From positions 62,001 through 126,000 of the forward strand of contig NZ_VANU01000007.1 in the NCBI RefSeq assembly GCF_005771535.1: a DNA stretch of 64,000 bases. Reading direction: 5' to 3'. Shown here piece after piece: positions 27,596 through 35,375 of this stretch. The position numbers were made by a program, and so were the translations under genes. The notes below the pieces were generated by a model. That model had not been told where the DNA came from. It did not search any database and worked only from the letters and a program-made list of their open reading frames with translations. Each line of letters begins with the position of its first letter. The first letter of the stretch is position 1. Origin of the DNA: Arcobacter arenosus. Its GTDB lineage: Bacteria; Campylobacterota; Campylobacteria; Campylobacterales; Arcobacteraceae.

Positions 27596-28799
27596 TATTA
27601 TCTCCTAAAGGTATTTTAATTGTAAACTTCAAGCCATTATCTATATTCTCAACTCTAATTGTACCATCTAAACTCTTTTCAATAATCATTTTTGACATAA
27701 ATAAACCAAGTCCTGTTCCATTACTTTGATGCTTTGTAGTAAAATAAGGCTCAAATATTTTATCAAGTAAATTTTCACTAGCACCACCAGCATTATCTTC
27801 AAATTGTAATACTGCGTAGTTTTCCTCTCTTTTTATAACGATAGTTATTTTCTTATCTTTTATCTCATTTACTTTAAAAGCTTCGCTTGAATTTTGTATT
27901 AAGTTTATTATTACTTGTGATAGTTCATTTAATACCCCAAATACTTCAATATCTTCAAAATCAGTTTGAATATTTAAATTCTCTTTTTGAACAAGCTTCT
28001 TTGTAATAAGTAAGGAATCATTTATTGCATTTGTTAGAAAAAATTTCTCTTTTGGCTTATTTGGATTAAAAAAGTTAGAAAAATCATCAATTGTTTGTGA
28101 CATATTCTCAATAATTCCTAAAGACTCTTTATAGTACAAATCTAGTTTCTCTAAATCACATTTTTTTGCAGTTCTTTTAATATTAAACATAGTAAGACTA
28201 AGTTCTGTTAATGGTTGCCTCCACTGATGGGCGATATTTGCAAGCATTTGACCTAAACTTGCCATTCTAGATTGCCAAAAAAGCATTTTTTGTTTCTCTT
28301 TGTTTTTGGCAATCTCTTCATTTACTCTATGTTCTAAGGTTTGGTTTAATTCAATCAGTTGTGCTGTTTGCTCTTTAACCCTTTGCTCTAGTGTTTTATT
28401 TAAAGTTAATAGTTCTTTATCTTTTTTCTCTAAAGCTTTTTTTAATTCAACTTCTTTTGTCACATCATATCTAATAGCAATAAATTCTCTTATCTCATCA
28501 TTTTCATCAAGAATTGGTGTAATTGTTGTATTTAAATAAACAGTTGAACCATCTTTACATTTGTTTTTAACTGTTGTTTTATATGGCTTTTTATCTAAGA
28601 TTGTAGTCCATAGTTTTTCAAAATCTTCTTCAGGAACTTCTGGATGTCTTACAATATTATGATTAGCTCCAAGAAGTTCCTCTTTTGAAAATCCAGAAAT
28701 TCTACAAAATTCATCATTGACAAAAGTTATTACACCATTAATATCTGTTTTTGAAACTACATTTGAGTTTTCTATGGCTTCTTGATATGTTTGACCCAT
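27585..28799 (-). CDS. PAS sensor histidine kinase of a two-component pair
   Basis: 404 residues without membrane segments. An Aer-like PAS at 5-120 (GANHNIVRHPEV) leads through a coiled coil to H191 in IAHQWRQPL and a HATPase domain (IINLIQNSSEAF, DNAGGA, EPYFTTKHQ, GTGLGLFMSKMI). The PAS resembles that of the receiver-PAS protein at 15.0 kb, so both may sense a related signal. It lies 21 bp behind hemB, so it may be co-transcribed with heme synthesis. Confidence 0.92.
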   Translation of the reverse strand: MGQTYQEAIENSNVVSKTDINGVITFVNDEFCRISGFSKEELLGANHNIVRHPEVPEEDFEKLWTTILDKKPYKTTVKNKCKDGSTVYLNTTITPILDENDEIREFIAIRYDVTKEVELKKALEKKDKELLTLNKTLEQRVKEQTAQLIELNQTLEHRVNEEIAKNKEKQKMLFWQSRMASLGQMLANIAHQWRQPLTELSLTMFNIKRTAKKCDLEKLDLYYKESLGIIENMSQTIDDFSNFFNPNKPKEKFFLTNAINDSLLITKKLVQKENLNIQTDFEDIEVFGVLNELSQVIINLIQNSSEAFKVNEIKDKKITIVIKREENYAVLQFEDNAGGASENLLDKIFEPYFTTKHQSNGTGLGLFMSKMIIEKSLDGTIRVENIDNGLKFTIKIPLGDNNEQ

Positions 28800-28820
28800 T
28801 GTTTATTTTATACCTTAATA

Positions 28821-29792
28821 TTATTTATTTAATAATTCACAAGCTTCTTTTGCATGGTAAGTGATAATTAAATCAGCACCAGCTCTTTTAAATCCAATTA
28901 AAGTTTCAAGCATCACTCTTTCGTAATCAATAAGTCCAGCTGCCCCTGCATGTTTTAACATTGCATACTCACCACTTACGTTATATGCACAAATTGGAAG
29001 ATTTGAATTGTTTCTAATATCTCTAATAACATCCATAAATGCTAAAGCTGGTTTAACCATTAAGATATCTGCCCCTTGTTTTTCATCTTCAAGTGATTCT
29101 TCTAATGCTTCAAGTCTATTTGCTGGATTCATTTGATATGTTCTTCTATCCCCAAATGATGGAGTTGATTCTGCAACATCCCTAAATGGTCCATAATATG
29201 CACTTGCAAATTTTGTTGAATAAGCCATGATAGGTAAATCTTTAAAACCATTTTCATCTAATGCAGTTCTTAAACATTCAATAATTCCATCCATCATACC
29301 ACTTGGAGCAATCATATCAGCTCCAGCTTTTGCATGTACAATAGCTTGTTGAGCAGAAATTTCTAATGTTTTATCATTATCAACTGTTTGTGTTTTTGGG
29401 TCTAAAATACCACAATGTCCATGGTCTGTATATTCACAAAAACATAAATCTGTAACAATAAACATGTCTGGAAATTTTCCTTTGATTGCTTTAATTGTTC
29501 TACTAATAATACTCTCTTCACATAAACATTCACTACCAACAGAGTCTTTTACATCGGGAATGGCAAAAAGTATAATAGAGTTTAAACCAATTGTTCTAAT
29601 ATATTCACACTCTTTTAAAATCTCATCAATACTCATTTGAAAAACACCTGGCATAGATGATACTTCTATTTTGATATTTTCACCTTCTTTTACAAATAAT
29701 GGATATATAAAATCATTCTTTGTTAATGTAGTTTCTTGTACTAAGTTTCTTAGAGTTTCATTAATTCTAAGTCTTCTAAATCTTTTAAACAT
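28821..29792 (-). CDS. hemB: delta-aminolevulinic acid dehydratase (porphobilinogen synthase)
   Basis: HemB condenses two ALA to porphobilinogen. 323 residues. The zinc triad is present, CFCEYTDHGHC (three cysteines), so it is the zinc form. The two active-site lysines are in YSTKFAS and MVKPALA. AAAGG precedes the ATG. It is divergent from ribA with 60 bp between them. I recall hemB-ribA-rsmG in the same order in C. jejuni. Confidence 0.97.
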   Translation of the reverse strand: MFKRFRRLRINETLRNLVQETTLTKNDFIYPLFVKEGENIKIEVSSMPGVFQMSIDEILKECEYIRTIGLNSIILFAIPDVKDSVGSECLCEESIISRTIKAIKGKFPDMFIVTDLCFCEYTDHGHCGILDPKTQTVDNDKTLEISAQQAIVHAKAGADMIAPSGMMDGIIECLRTALDENGFKDLPIMAYSTKFASAYYGPFRDVAESTPSFGDRRTYQMNPANRLEALEESLEDEKQGADILMVKPALAFMDVIRDIRNNSNLPICAYNVSGEYAMLKHAGAAGLIDYERVMLETLIGFKRAGADLIITYHAKEACELLNK

Positions 29793-29811
29793 ATTATTTA
29801 CCTTTGTTCGC

Positions 29812-29817
29812 TATAAT
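29812..29817 (+). promoter_or_regulatory. -10 box of ribA
   Basis: TATAAT in the 60-bp hemB/ribA divergent gap, 35 bases before the ribA ATG. No good -35. The opposite promoter for hemB must overlap it. Confidence 0.5.
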
Positions 29818-29852
29818 CTCGGGTATTTTAACAATTTAAGGTTTAAAAGGAT

Positions 29853-30428
29853 ATGAATATAGAGAAATCAAATATTGCTAATCTACCTACCAAACATGGA
29901 AATTTTAGAATAAGAGCATACAAAGAAAATCATCAAGAACATTTAGCAATTATGAGTGAAAATTTTGAAGAAATTGAAACACCTTATGTAAGAGTTCACT
30001 CTGAGTGTTTAACTGGCGATGCCTTAGGAAGTTTAAAATGTGATTGTCAAGCACAACTTAATCTTGCTCTTGAATTTATAGCACGTGAGGGTGGTTTAGT
30101 AATTTATCATAGACAAGAAGGAAGAAATATAGGCCTTCTTAATAAAGTAAACGCTTATGCATTACAAGATCAAGGTAGAAATACTATTGAAGCAAACCTT
30201 GAACTTGGATTTAAAGAAGATGAAAGAGATTATTCTATTGTTGAAGAGATTTTTAAAGATTTAAAATTAACAAATATTAAACTTATTACAAATAATCCAT
30301 CAAAAATAGAATATATTGAATCAATAAATGTAGGTGTAGAAGAAAGAATCCCAGCAATTACTGAATTAAATAAGCACAATATACATTATGTAGAAACAAA
30401 GAAAAAACATATGGGACATCTTTTTTAA
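29853..30428 (+). CDS. ribA: GTP cyclohydrolase II
   Basis: RibA opens GTP to the pyrimidine that starts riboflavin synthesis. 191 residues, a stand-alone GCH II. The zinc site is intact: HSECLTGDALGSLKCDCQ (three cysteines), followed by YHRQEGRNIGL and the final HNIHYVETKKKHMGH. It is the functional counterpart of the ribBA gene at 38.4 kb, whose own GCH II half lacks these cysteines. Its stop shares a base with the rsmG start. Confidence 0.96.
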   Translation: MNIEKSNIANLPTKHGNFRIRAYKENHQEHLAIMSENFEEIETPYVRVHSECLTGDALGSLKCDCQAQLNLALEFIAREGGLVIYHRQEGRNIGLLNKVNAYALQDQGRNTIEANLELGFKEDERDYSIVEEIFKDLKLTNIKLITNNPSKIEYIESINVGVEERIPAITELNKHNIHYVETKKKHMGHLF

Positions 30429-31003
30429 TGTTTACAAAAGAAGAATTGATTGACTTTAAACTTGATAGTGAGTTTATAAATAGGTGTGAAACTTTTACTT
30501 CCCTTTTAAAACAATGGGGAAAGGTGCATAATCTAAGTGGAAGTTTAGATGATGAAAGTATTAAAGAGAATATTATTGATTCTATTTATCCACTTTCATT
30601 TATTGATAGTTTTGATAGTTTTGCAGATATTGGAACAGGTGCAGGTTACCCTGGATTGATTTTAGCTATGGCTAATTCAGATGCTAAATGTTATTTAATA
30701 GAACCAAGATTAAAAAGAGTTGCTTTTTTAAATTTTGTGAAAAATACTTTAAAACTAAAAAATGTTGAAGTTATAGCAAAAAGAGTTGAAGACGTTGAAG
30801 GTGTGAATGTTGATTTAATAACATCAAGGGCTGTAACAAATACAAAACTTTTAATGGATATTACAGAAACTATAAAAAAAGAAAATAGTAGTTTTCTATT
30901 TTATAAAGGGTCTTTGTTAAATGATGAGTTAGAAGAAGCAAAAATCAATAATCAAAAAATAGTAAAAAGAAATGATAGAAACTATTTGTATATAAAAGGG
31001 TAA
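30428..31003 (+). CDS. rsmG: 16S rRNA (guanine-527-N7)-methyltransferase
   Basis: 191 residues. The SAM loop is FADIGTGAGYPGL at about 67-79; IEPRLKRVAFL and SRAVTN are also typical of RsmG/GidB. It methylates G527 of 16S rRNA, loss of which is linked to low-level streptomycin resistance in other bacteria. It is coupled to ribA by a TAATG overlap and starts a run of small downstream genes. Confidence 0.95.
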   Translation: MFTKEELIDFKLDSEFINRCETFTSLLKQWGKVHNLSGSLDDESIKENIIDSIYPLSFIDSFDSFADIGTGAGYPGLILAMANSDAKCYLIEPRLKRVAFLNFVKNTLKLKNVEVIAKRVEDVEGVNVDLITSRAVTNTKLLMDITETIKKENSSFLFYKGSLLNDELEEAKINNQKIVKRNDRNYLYIKG

Positions 31004-31008
31004 TAGAT

Positions 31009-31227
31009 ATGATATTAAAAATATTAGCTGTGGCTGTAGTTCTTTTTTTAATTTACATTGTTTTATTTAAAAAAGATAGAGAAAAAAGTGTTAAACAAGA
31101 GGATGAAAAAATAGAAGATATTATGGTTGAATGTCCTACATGCTCAACTTTTGTTTCTAAAAAAGAAGCAATATTAAGTAACGGTCATTTCTTTTGTTCA
31201 AAAGAATGTTTAATAAATAAAAAATAG
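31009..31227 (+). CDS. PP0621-type membrane-anchored zinc-ribbon protein
   Basis: 72 residues: one N-terminal membrane helix (LKILAVAVVLFLIYIVLF), a lysine-rich linker, then a small zinc ribbon with CPTC at about 42-45 and CSKEC near 64-68. This matches the pattern of the PP0621 family, whose role is unknown. The zinc ribbon would face the cytoplasm or periplasm depending on topology. It lies 5 bp after rsmG. Confidence 0.75.
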   Translation: MILKILAVAVVLFLIYIVLFKKDREKSVKQEDEKIEDIMVECPTCSTFVSKKEAILSNGHFFCSKECLINKK

Positions 31228-31235
31228 GTGGTTAT

Positions 31236-31610
31236 ATGATACTAATTGGAGATAGACTTATTCCATATGAAACAATTTCATTTATAGATTCAATAGCAGA
31301 TATTGATCATACTTTACCAAACTCAACTTTGGTTTTTAATTATGATGAAAATTTAGTTTTATTTACAAGAAAAAATCATGTAAATTGCGCAGTTGTTGTT
31401 AATAGTATAAAAGAAGCAATATATTGTAATGCATTAAATTCAAAATATATAATTTGTGATAAAAAATTAGCTAAAAGTATTCAAAAAATTGCAGAGAATT
31501 ATATGTTTGATTCTAAAGTTCTTGCAATAATTGAAGATGATGATGAGATTGAAAAAATTGCCTTGTCAGAAATTGATGGTGTTATTTACTCATACTTACT
31601 TAATAAATAA
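31236..31610 (+). CDS. hypothetical protein (124 aa)
   Basis: I do not recognise the family. 124 residues with alternating short beta and helix segments (DRLIPYETISFID, LVFNYDENLVLFTR, KYIICDKKLAKSIQKIAENY), suggesting a small alpha/beta fold, perhaps NAD-binding-like or a receiver relative; no membrane segment. It is the last gene of the ribA-rsmG operon and ends in a stem-loop. GGTGG stands before the ATG. Confidence 0.65.
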   Translation: MILIGDRLIPYETISFIDSIADIDHTLPNSTLVFNYDENLVLFTRKNHVNCAVVVNSIKEAIYCNALNSKYIICDKKLAKSIQKIAENYMFDSKVLAIIEDDDEIEKIALSEIDGVIYSYLLNK

Positions 31611-31636
31611 CTTCTTCTAAAATAAGAAGAAGTTAT
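31607..31636 (+). terminator. 12-bp stem-loop after the ribA operon
   Basis: ATAACTTCTTCT pairs perfectly with AGAAGAAGTTAT around the loop AAAATA; the left arm holds the stop codon of the preceding gene. It has no T-run, so it may protect a 3' end rather than terminate on its own. Confidence 0.55.
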
Positions 31637-31708
31637 CTCTCCCAAAAAAATTTCATAACTTTAATTTATATTAAATATTAATCTAACAAAAAATTAACAT
31701 ATTACTCA

Positions 31709-31714
31709 TATAAT
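31709..31714 (+). promoter_or_regulatory. -10 box of the cytochrome operon
   Basis: TATAAT 30 bases before the ATG at 31744, with AAGGAG as ribosome binding site. No good -35. Confidence 0.5.
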
Positions 31715-31743
31715 TTAATCTAAATTTTAAATAAGGAGTTTCT

Positions 31744-33081
31744 ATGGATTTAATAGGACAATTTCCGTTGTTTTATTTTCCTGATTATGGAAGTGCATGG
31801 ATGATGGGTATTACTGGAACCATCCATATTTTAGCATCACATACATCAGTTGGTGCTGCAATGTTATTTGCATTTTTAGCCTATAAAGCTTATAAAGAAA
31901 ATCGTACTGATCTTTACCCATATATGAAAAAATATGGTATGTTTTTACTGATTTTTTCTTATGTTATTGGTTCAATTACAGGTCCAGGTATTTGGTATAC
32001 TGCTACTGCTGCAAGTCCCCGTGGAATTAGTGCTTTAATACATAATTTTGTATGGGTTTGGGCTACAGAATGGGTCTTTTTCGTATATGAAGTAATTGGT
32101 GTTTTTGTATTAGTTTATTTTATAGATAAAATAGATAGAAAAACACATCTTAAATTAACTTATACTTTTGCTTTAGCTTCAGTTGGTACTTTAGCCTTAA
32201 TTATTGGAATAATAAGTTTTATGATGTGGCCTGGTACTACAGCTTATTATGCAACCGGAAGTGCAAGTGATGCTTTCTTTGGACTAAACACTTTTCCTCA
32301 TATGTTCCTTAGAATTGGATTTATGATTATGTTATCAGGTGTTATTGGTTTAGTTATCTCAAGTGCTATGAAAAAAGAGAATGAAGAATTATCAATTGAA
32401 CTTAGTAAAAAAATGGGATATGTAAGTATTTTAGGTGGATTTATAACTCTATTCTTCTTTATGTGGTATATGGGAACTTTACCTGATAATGCCCATGCTG
32501 TATTTAATGTAACAAAAGATGGGGTTATTCAAAATAGAATTATTTTAACTCTTGTATTTATGGTTTATTTTTTAGTTGCAGTATTTAAACCTAAGATTAT
32601 TAATCCTGCAATCTCTTCAACGATGATTGTGGTTATTTTACTAGCTGGACTTTGGCCTGGTGAGAAACTAAGAGAATCTATGAGAAAACCTTATGTAGCT
32701 GGACAATATATTTACTCAAATCAAATTATTAGTAGGGATGTAGAAGGTAAAGGGATTAAAAGTGAGCTTCCTATAATTGCTCAAAAAGGACTTTTAAAAG
32801 TAAACCCTTTTATACCAGATAATTTAAGAACAATTACAGCTGAAAATAAACTCCAAGTGGGAGAGCTATTAACTAAAATGTCATGTTCTAATTGTCACTC
32901 TTTAGAACTTACTGGCGTTTATAGACCGTTAAAAGATAGATTAAAAGGGGTTGATAAAGAGGGTGTTAAATCTATTCTTTATGCTATAGGTAGTGGAGCA
33001 ATCCCTTATATGCCAAAACTACAATTACCAGATGATGAATATGATGCAATTGCTGAATATATTGCATCATTAAAATATTAA
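31744..33081 (+). CDS. cytochrome bd subunit I-like membrane protein fused to cytochrome c
   Basis: 445 residues. About eight membrane segments occupy 20-310. They contain H28 and H33 (GTIHILASHTS), a helix with two glutamates (ATEWVFFVYEVIG) and a histidine at FPHMFLRIG, which resemble the heme-ligand and glutamate positions of CydA. The C-terminus (about 350-445) is a class I cytochrome c: CSNCH at 381-385 and the axial methionine near 423 (AIPYMPK). I infer a member of the CydA superfamily that carries heme c, like the 'OR-C' groups described for bd-type proteins. Whether it reduces oxygen is not shown. The next gene is its likely partner. Confidence 0.65.
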   Translation: MDLIGQFPLFYFPDYGSAWMMGITGTIHILASHTSVGAAMLFAFLAYKAYKENRTDLYPYMKKYGMFLLIFSYVIGSITGPGIWYTATAASPRGISALIHNFVWVWATEWVFFVYEVIGVFVLVYFIDKIDRKTHLKLTYTFALASVGTLALIIGIISFMMWPGTTAYYATGSASDAFFGLNTFPHMFLRIGFMIMLSGVIGLVISSAMKKENEELSIELSKKMGYVSILGGFITLFFFMWYMGTLPDNAHAVFNVTKDGVIQNRIILTLVFMVYFLVAVFKPKIINPAISSTMIVVILLAGLWPGEKLRESMRKPYVAGQYIYSNQIISRDVEGKGIKSELPIIAQKGLLKVNPFIPDNLRTITAENKLQVGELLTKMSCSNCHSLELTGVYRPLKDRLKGVDKEGVKSILYAIGSGAIPYMPKLQLPDDEYDAIAEYIASLKY

Positions 33082-33091
33082 AGGAGGATTT

Positions 33092-34288
33092 ATGGACGCA
33101 TCTGCTTTATTGGCCCTTAGGGATCCAGCTGGGGTACCATTTTATCCTATTGTATTTCAAGGACTTTATGTATTAACTTGGGCATTACATGCCGCTTTTG
33201 TTTTATTGGCTTTAGGGGCAATGGGATTATCTTTGTATGGAACACTAAAACAAAAGAGTGATTCCCACTGGAAAATTTTGACTCCTCATTTAATACAAAC
33301 AGGAAAAATTAGTGTTTCAATTTTAATTGTTCTTGGTGTAGCACCTTTATTGTTTACCCAAGTTATTTATGATCCAAATTGGTACGTAGCGAACACTTTA
33401 TCAGGTATGTGGGTTTTTATTTTTATTTATACTTTAGTTATTGGTTATATTTTATATTATTGGTATTATTATGCAAATAAGGCAAAAGAGGGTGGAGGAA
33501 AGCTTATTGGTATTATCTCTTTCTTTATTTTAGTTTTTGCTGGTTTATTAATGCATAATTTTGCAGTTACTTCAATTATGCCTAATGACTGGATGGATAT
33601 GTACGCACCAAATGGTATTGTTGATACTAGTGGCTGGACATTAAATATTAAACTAGTTAGATTGTTGTTTTTTGTGAGTTTATCTATACCTGTTGTTGGT
33701 ATATTTTTGCAAAATTATAGTAGATTTTTAAGTACAAGGGATGATTTTAAAGGTAATTTTATTGAGTATACATCATCTTTAGGTACAAAACTAACTGTTA
33801 TAGGATTACTAATTAGTGCTGTATTTTTTGCTCTTTGGATGAGTTCTATTGGATATTTAATGCATCCTTTAAGTATATCAATTATTGTAGGGGTAGTTGC
33901 TTTATTACTTATCTCATACTCAAATTCAAATAGCTATATTACGACTGGTGTATTAGTTGTTGTTGCCTTATTAATTTCAGCAATGAGAGAGCTTATTAGA
34001 TTTGATATTATGAGCAATTTAGGATATAATATTTATGATTATCCTGTTAATTTAGAGATACCATCAATTGTAATGTTCTTATTAACATTTTTAATTATGG
34101 GTGGTATTGGTGTTGCTTATTTACTAACAATGGCTTGGAAAGTTGGAAAGTCACAAGAACCTATTTTTGATGGCTCAAAAGATAAGGCTGTTACAAGACT
34201 GGGTAATTATACCCTTGTAATAATGGTTACTTGGATGGCTGTTTATTTTGCTTGGGGTATGTTTATTTTATTTAAAAACATACTATAA
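33092..34288 (+). CDS. polytopic membrane protein, partner of the cytochrome fusion
   Basis: 398 residues with about nine or ten membrane helices and no signal peptide. The N-terminus MDASALLALRDPAGVPFYPIVFQ and helix ends with histidines (ALHAAFVLL, LMHNFAVTSIM) suggest another redox-membrane subunit, possibly also heme-binding; the protein may be a second CydA-like or CydB-like copy. GGAGG lies at 6 bases before the ATG and 10 bp separate it from the cytochrome gene. A stem-loop follows it. Confidence 0.6.
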   Translation: MDASALLALRDPAGVPFYPIVFQGLYVLTWALHAAFVLLALGAMGLSLYGTLKQKSDSHWKILTPHLIQTGKISVSILIVLGVAPLLFTQVIYDPNWYVANTLSGMWVFIFIYTLVIGYILYYWYYYANKAKEGGGKLIGIISFFILVFAGLLMHNFAVTSIMPNDWMDMYAPNGIVDTSGWTLNIKLVRLLFFVSLSIPVVGIFLQNYSRFLSTRDDFKGNFIEYTSSLGTKLTVIGLLISAVFFALWMSSIGYLMHPLSISIIVGVVALLLISYSNSNSYITTGVLVVVALLISAMRELIRFDIMSNLGYNIYDYPVNLEIPSIVMFLLTFLIMGGIGVAYLLTMAWKVGKSQEPIFDGSKDKAVTRLGNYTLVIMVTWMAVYFAWGMFILFKNIL

Positions 34289-34304
34289 GTTTATACAAAT
34301 ATGA

Positions 34305-34332
34305 GGCTAAAAGGGCTTATGCCCTTTTAGTC
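34305..34332 (+). terminator. stem-loop after the cytochrome operon
   Basis: CTAAAAGGGC and GCCCTTTTAG form a perfect 10-bp stem with loop TTAT, extended by a wobble and one more pair. Only scattered T follow (TCTTATCTCTT), so it may let some transcription pass to the response regulator 20 bp on. Confidence 0.65.
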
Positions 34333-34352
34333 TTATCTCTTAAGATTGGAAA

Positions 34353-35021
34353 ATGGGAACAAAAATACTTTTTTTAGAGGATGATATCCTTTATCAAGAT
34401 ACAATAAAAGATTTTTTAGAAGATGATGGTTTTATTGTTGATACTTGTTCAAATGGAGAAGAGTTTTTAAATAAAATTTTTGATGATATTTATGATTTAT
34501 ATATAATAGATTTAAATGTTCCAAAAATTAATGGTTTTGAAATAATGAAAATGCTCGCAGAATATAATGACTCAACAATGAAAATGGTTTTAACTTCTAT
34601 AAAAGATAGTTTGAAAAAATCTTTCGAAATAGGATGTGACGATTATTTAAATAAAAATACTGACACAGATGAACTTCTTTTAAGGGTAAAAGGTTTAATA
34701 AAAAGAGCTTACAACTCACACAGTGATTATATAGAAATTGCACAAGATATTAAATATGATTTGTTTAATAAAGAGGTTTATAAAAATAATAAGAATATTG
34801 AGTTGGACTTAAAGTCACATTTTATTTTAGATTATTTAATTAAAAGAAGAGGGCAGTTTGTTTCAAGTTTTGAATTAGAAACAAGCAGTTATCCTTGTAA
34901 TAGTAAATCTAAATCAAATGTAATTAGATATCATATTTGGAATCTTAGAAATAGGATTGGCAAAGATTTAATAGAATCCAAAAAAAGCATTGGATACAGA
35001 TTAAAGCCACTTTTTAAGTGA
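34353..35021 (+). CDS. OmpR-type orphan response regulator
   Basis: 222 residues: receiver at 3-120 with the acidic pair ED10-D11, D53 (IIDLNVP), and lysine in YLNKNTD, where the usual K-P is K-N. The C-terminal winged helix spans about 135-220 (FILDYLIKRRGQFVSS, IRYHIWNLRNRIG). No kinase gene is near. Its place after the cytochrome genes suggests, but does not prove, a role in respiratory control. Confidence 0.87.
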   Translation: MGTKILFLEDDILYQDTIKDFLEDDGFIVDTCSNGEEFLNKIFDDIYDLYIIDLNVPKINGFEIMKMLAEYNDSTMKMVLTSIKDSLKKSFEIGCDDYLNKNTDTDELLLRVKGLIKRAYNSHSDYIEIAQDIKYDLFNKEVYKNNKNIELDLKSHFILDYLIKRRGQFVSSFELETSSYPCNSKSKSNVIRYHIWNLRNRIGKDLIESKKSIGYRLKPLFK

Positions 35022-35049
35022 CTTTAATTTTATTGGTTAGGAGGAGGTG

Positions 35050-35075
35050 TTCAAACAATTTTTTATTTGTTTGAA
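35050..35075 (+). terminator. hairpin behind the orphan response regulator
   Basis: TTCAAACAA pairs with TTGTTTGAA around the T-rich loop TTTTTTAT. It follows the regulator stop by 28 bases and directly follows a perfect Shine-Dalgarno-like AGGAGGTG (35042-35049) that has no start codon. Confidence 0.45.
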
Positions 35076-35216
35076 TCAATAAAAGTATATATTCCTAGTG
35101 TTAATTTTTTATTAGTTTTTTAAAACTATATTCTCTTTTTTTTAAATCACTCTTACCAAAAAATAAGTAATTTTTAGATATCATATTTGCCTTTAATAAA
35201 TACCATTAGGATTAAC

Positions 35217-35375
35217 TTGAAAGAGATTTTAGACATAATTGTACTTATATTATTTGCCTTTATGATTTTTATGTTTATTAAAGGTTTTAATAAACAACAA
35301 ATAGACAAACATGCAAAAAAAATAGATGAAAATAAGAAAAATGATAGCAAGAAGAAGGAACCTGTAAATGAATAA
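35217..35375 (+). CDS. small single-pass membrane protein upstream of glyS (52 aa)
   Basis: From TTG 35217 (AGGA five bases before) the product is 52 residues: a membrane helix at 5-22 (LDIIVLILFAFMIFMFIKG) and a highly charged lysine-rich tail. An earlier in-frame TTG at 35187 lacks a ribosome binding site. Its last 8 bp overlap glyS, so it is translated together with it. Function unknown; no resemblance to a holin or a toxin beyond size. Confidence 0.6.
   Translation: MKEILDIIVLILFAFMIFMFIKGFNKQQIDKHAKKIDENKKNDSKKKEPVNE

Noticed and set aside
35187-35216. TTG at 35187 as start of the small protein before glyS
   Set aside because: No ribosome binding site; the TTG at 35217 has AGGA at five bases and begins just before the membrane helix.
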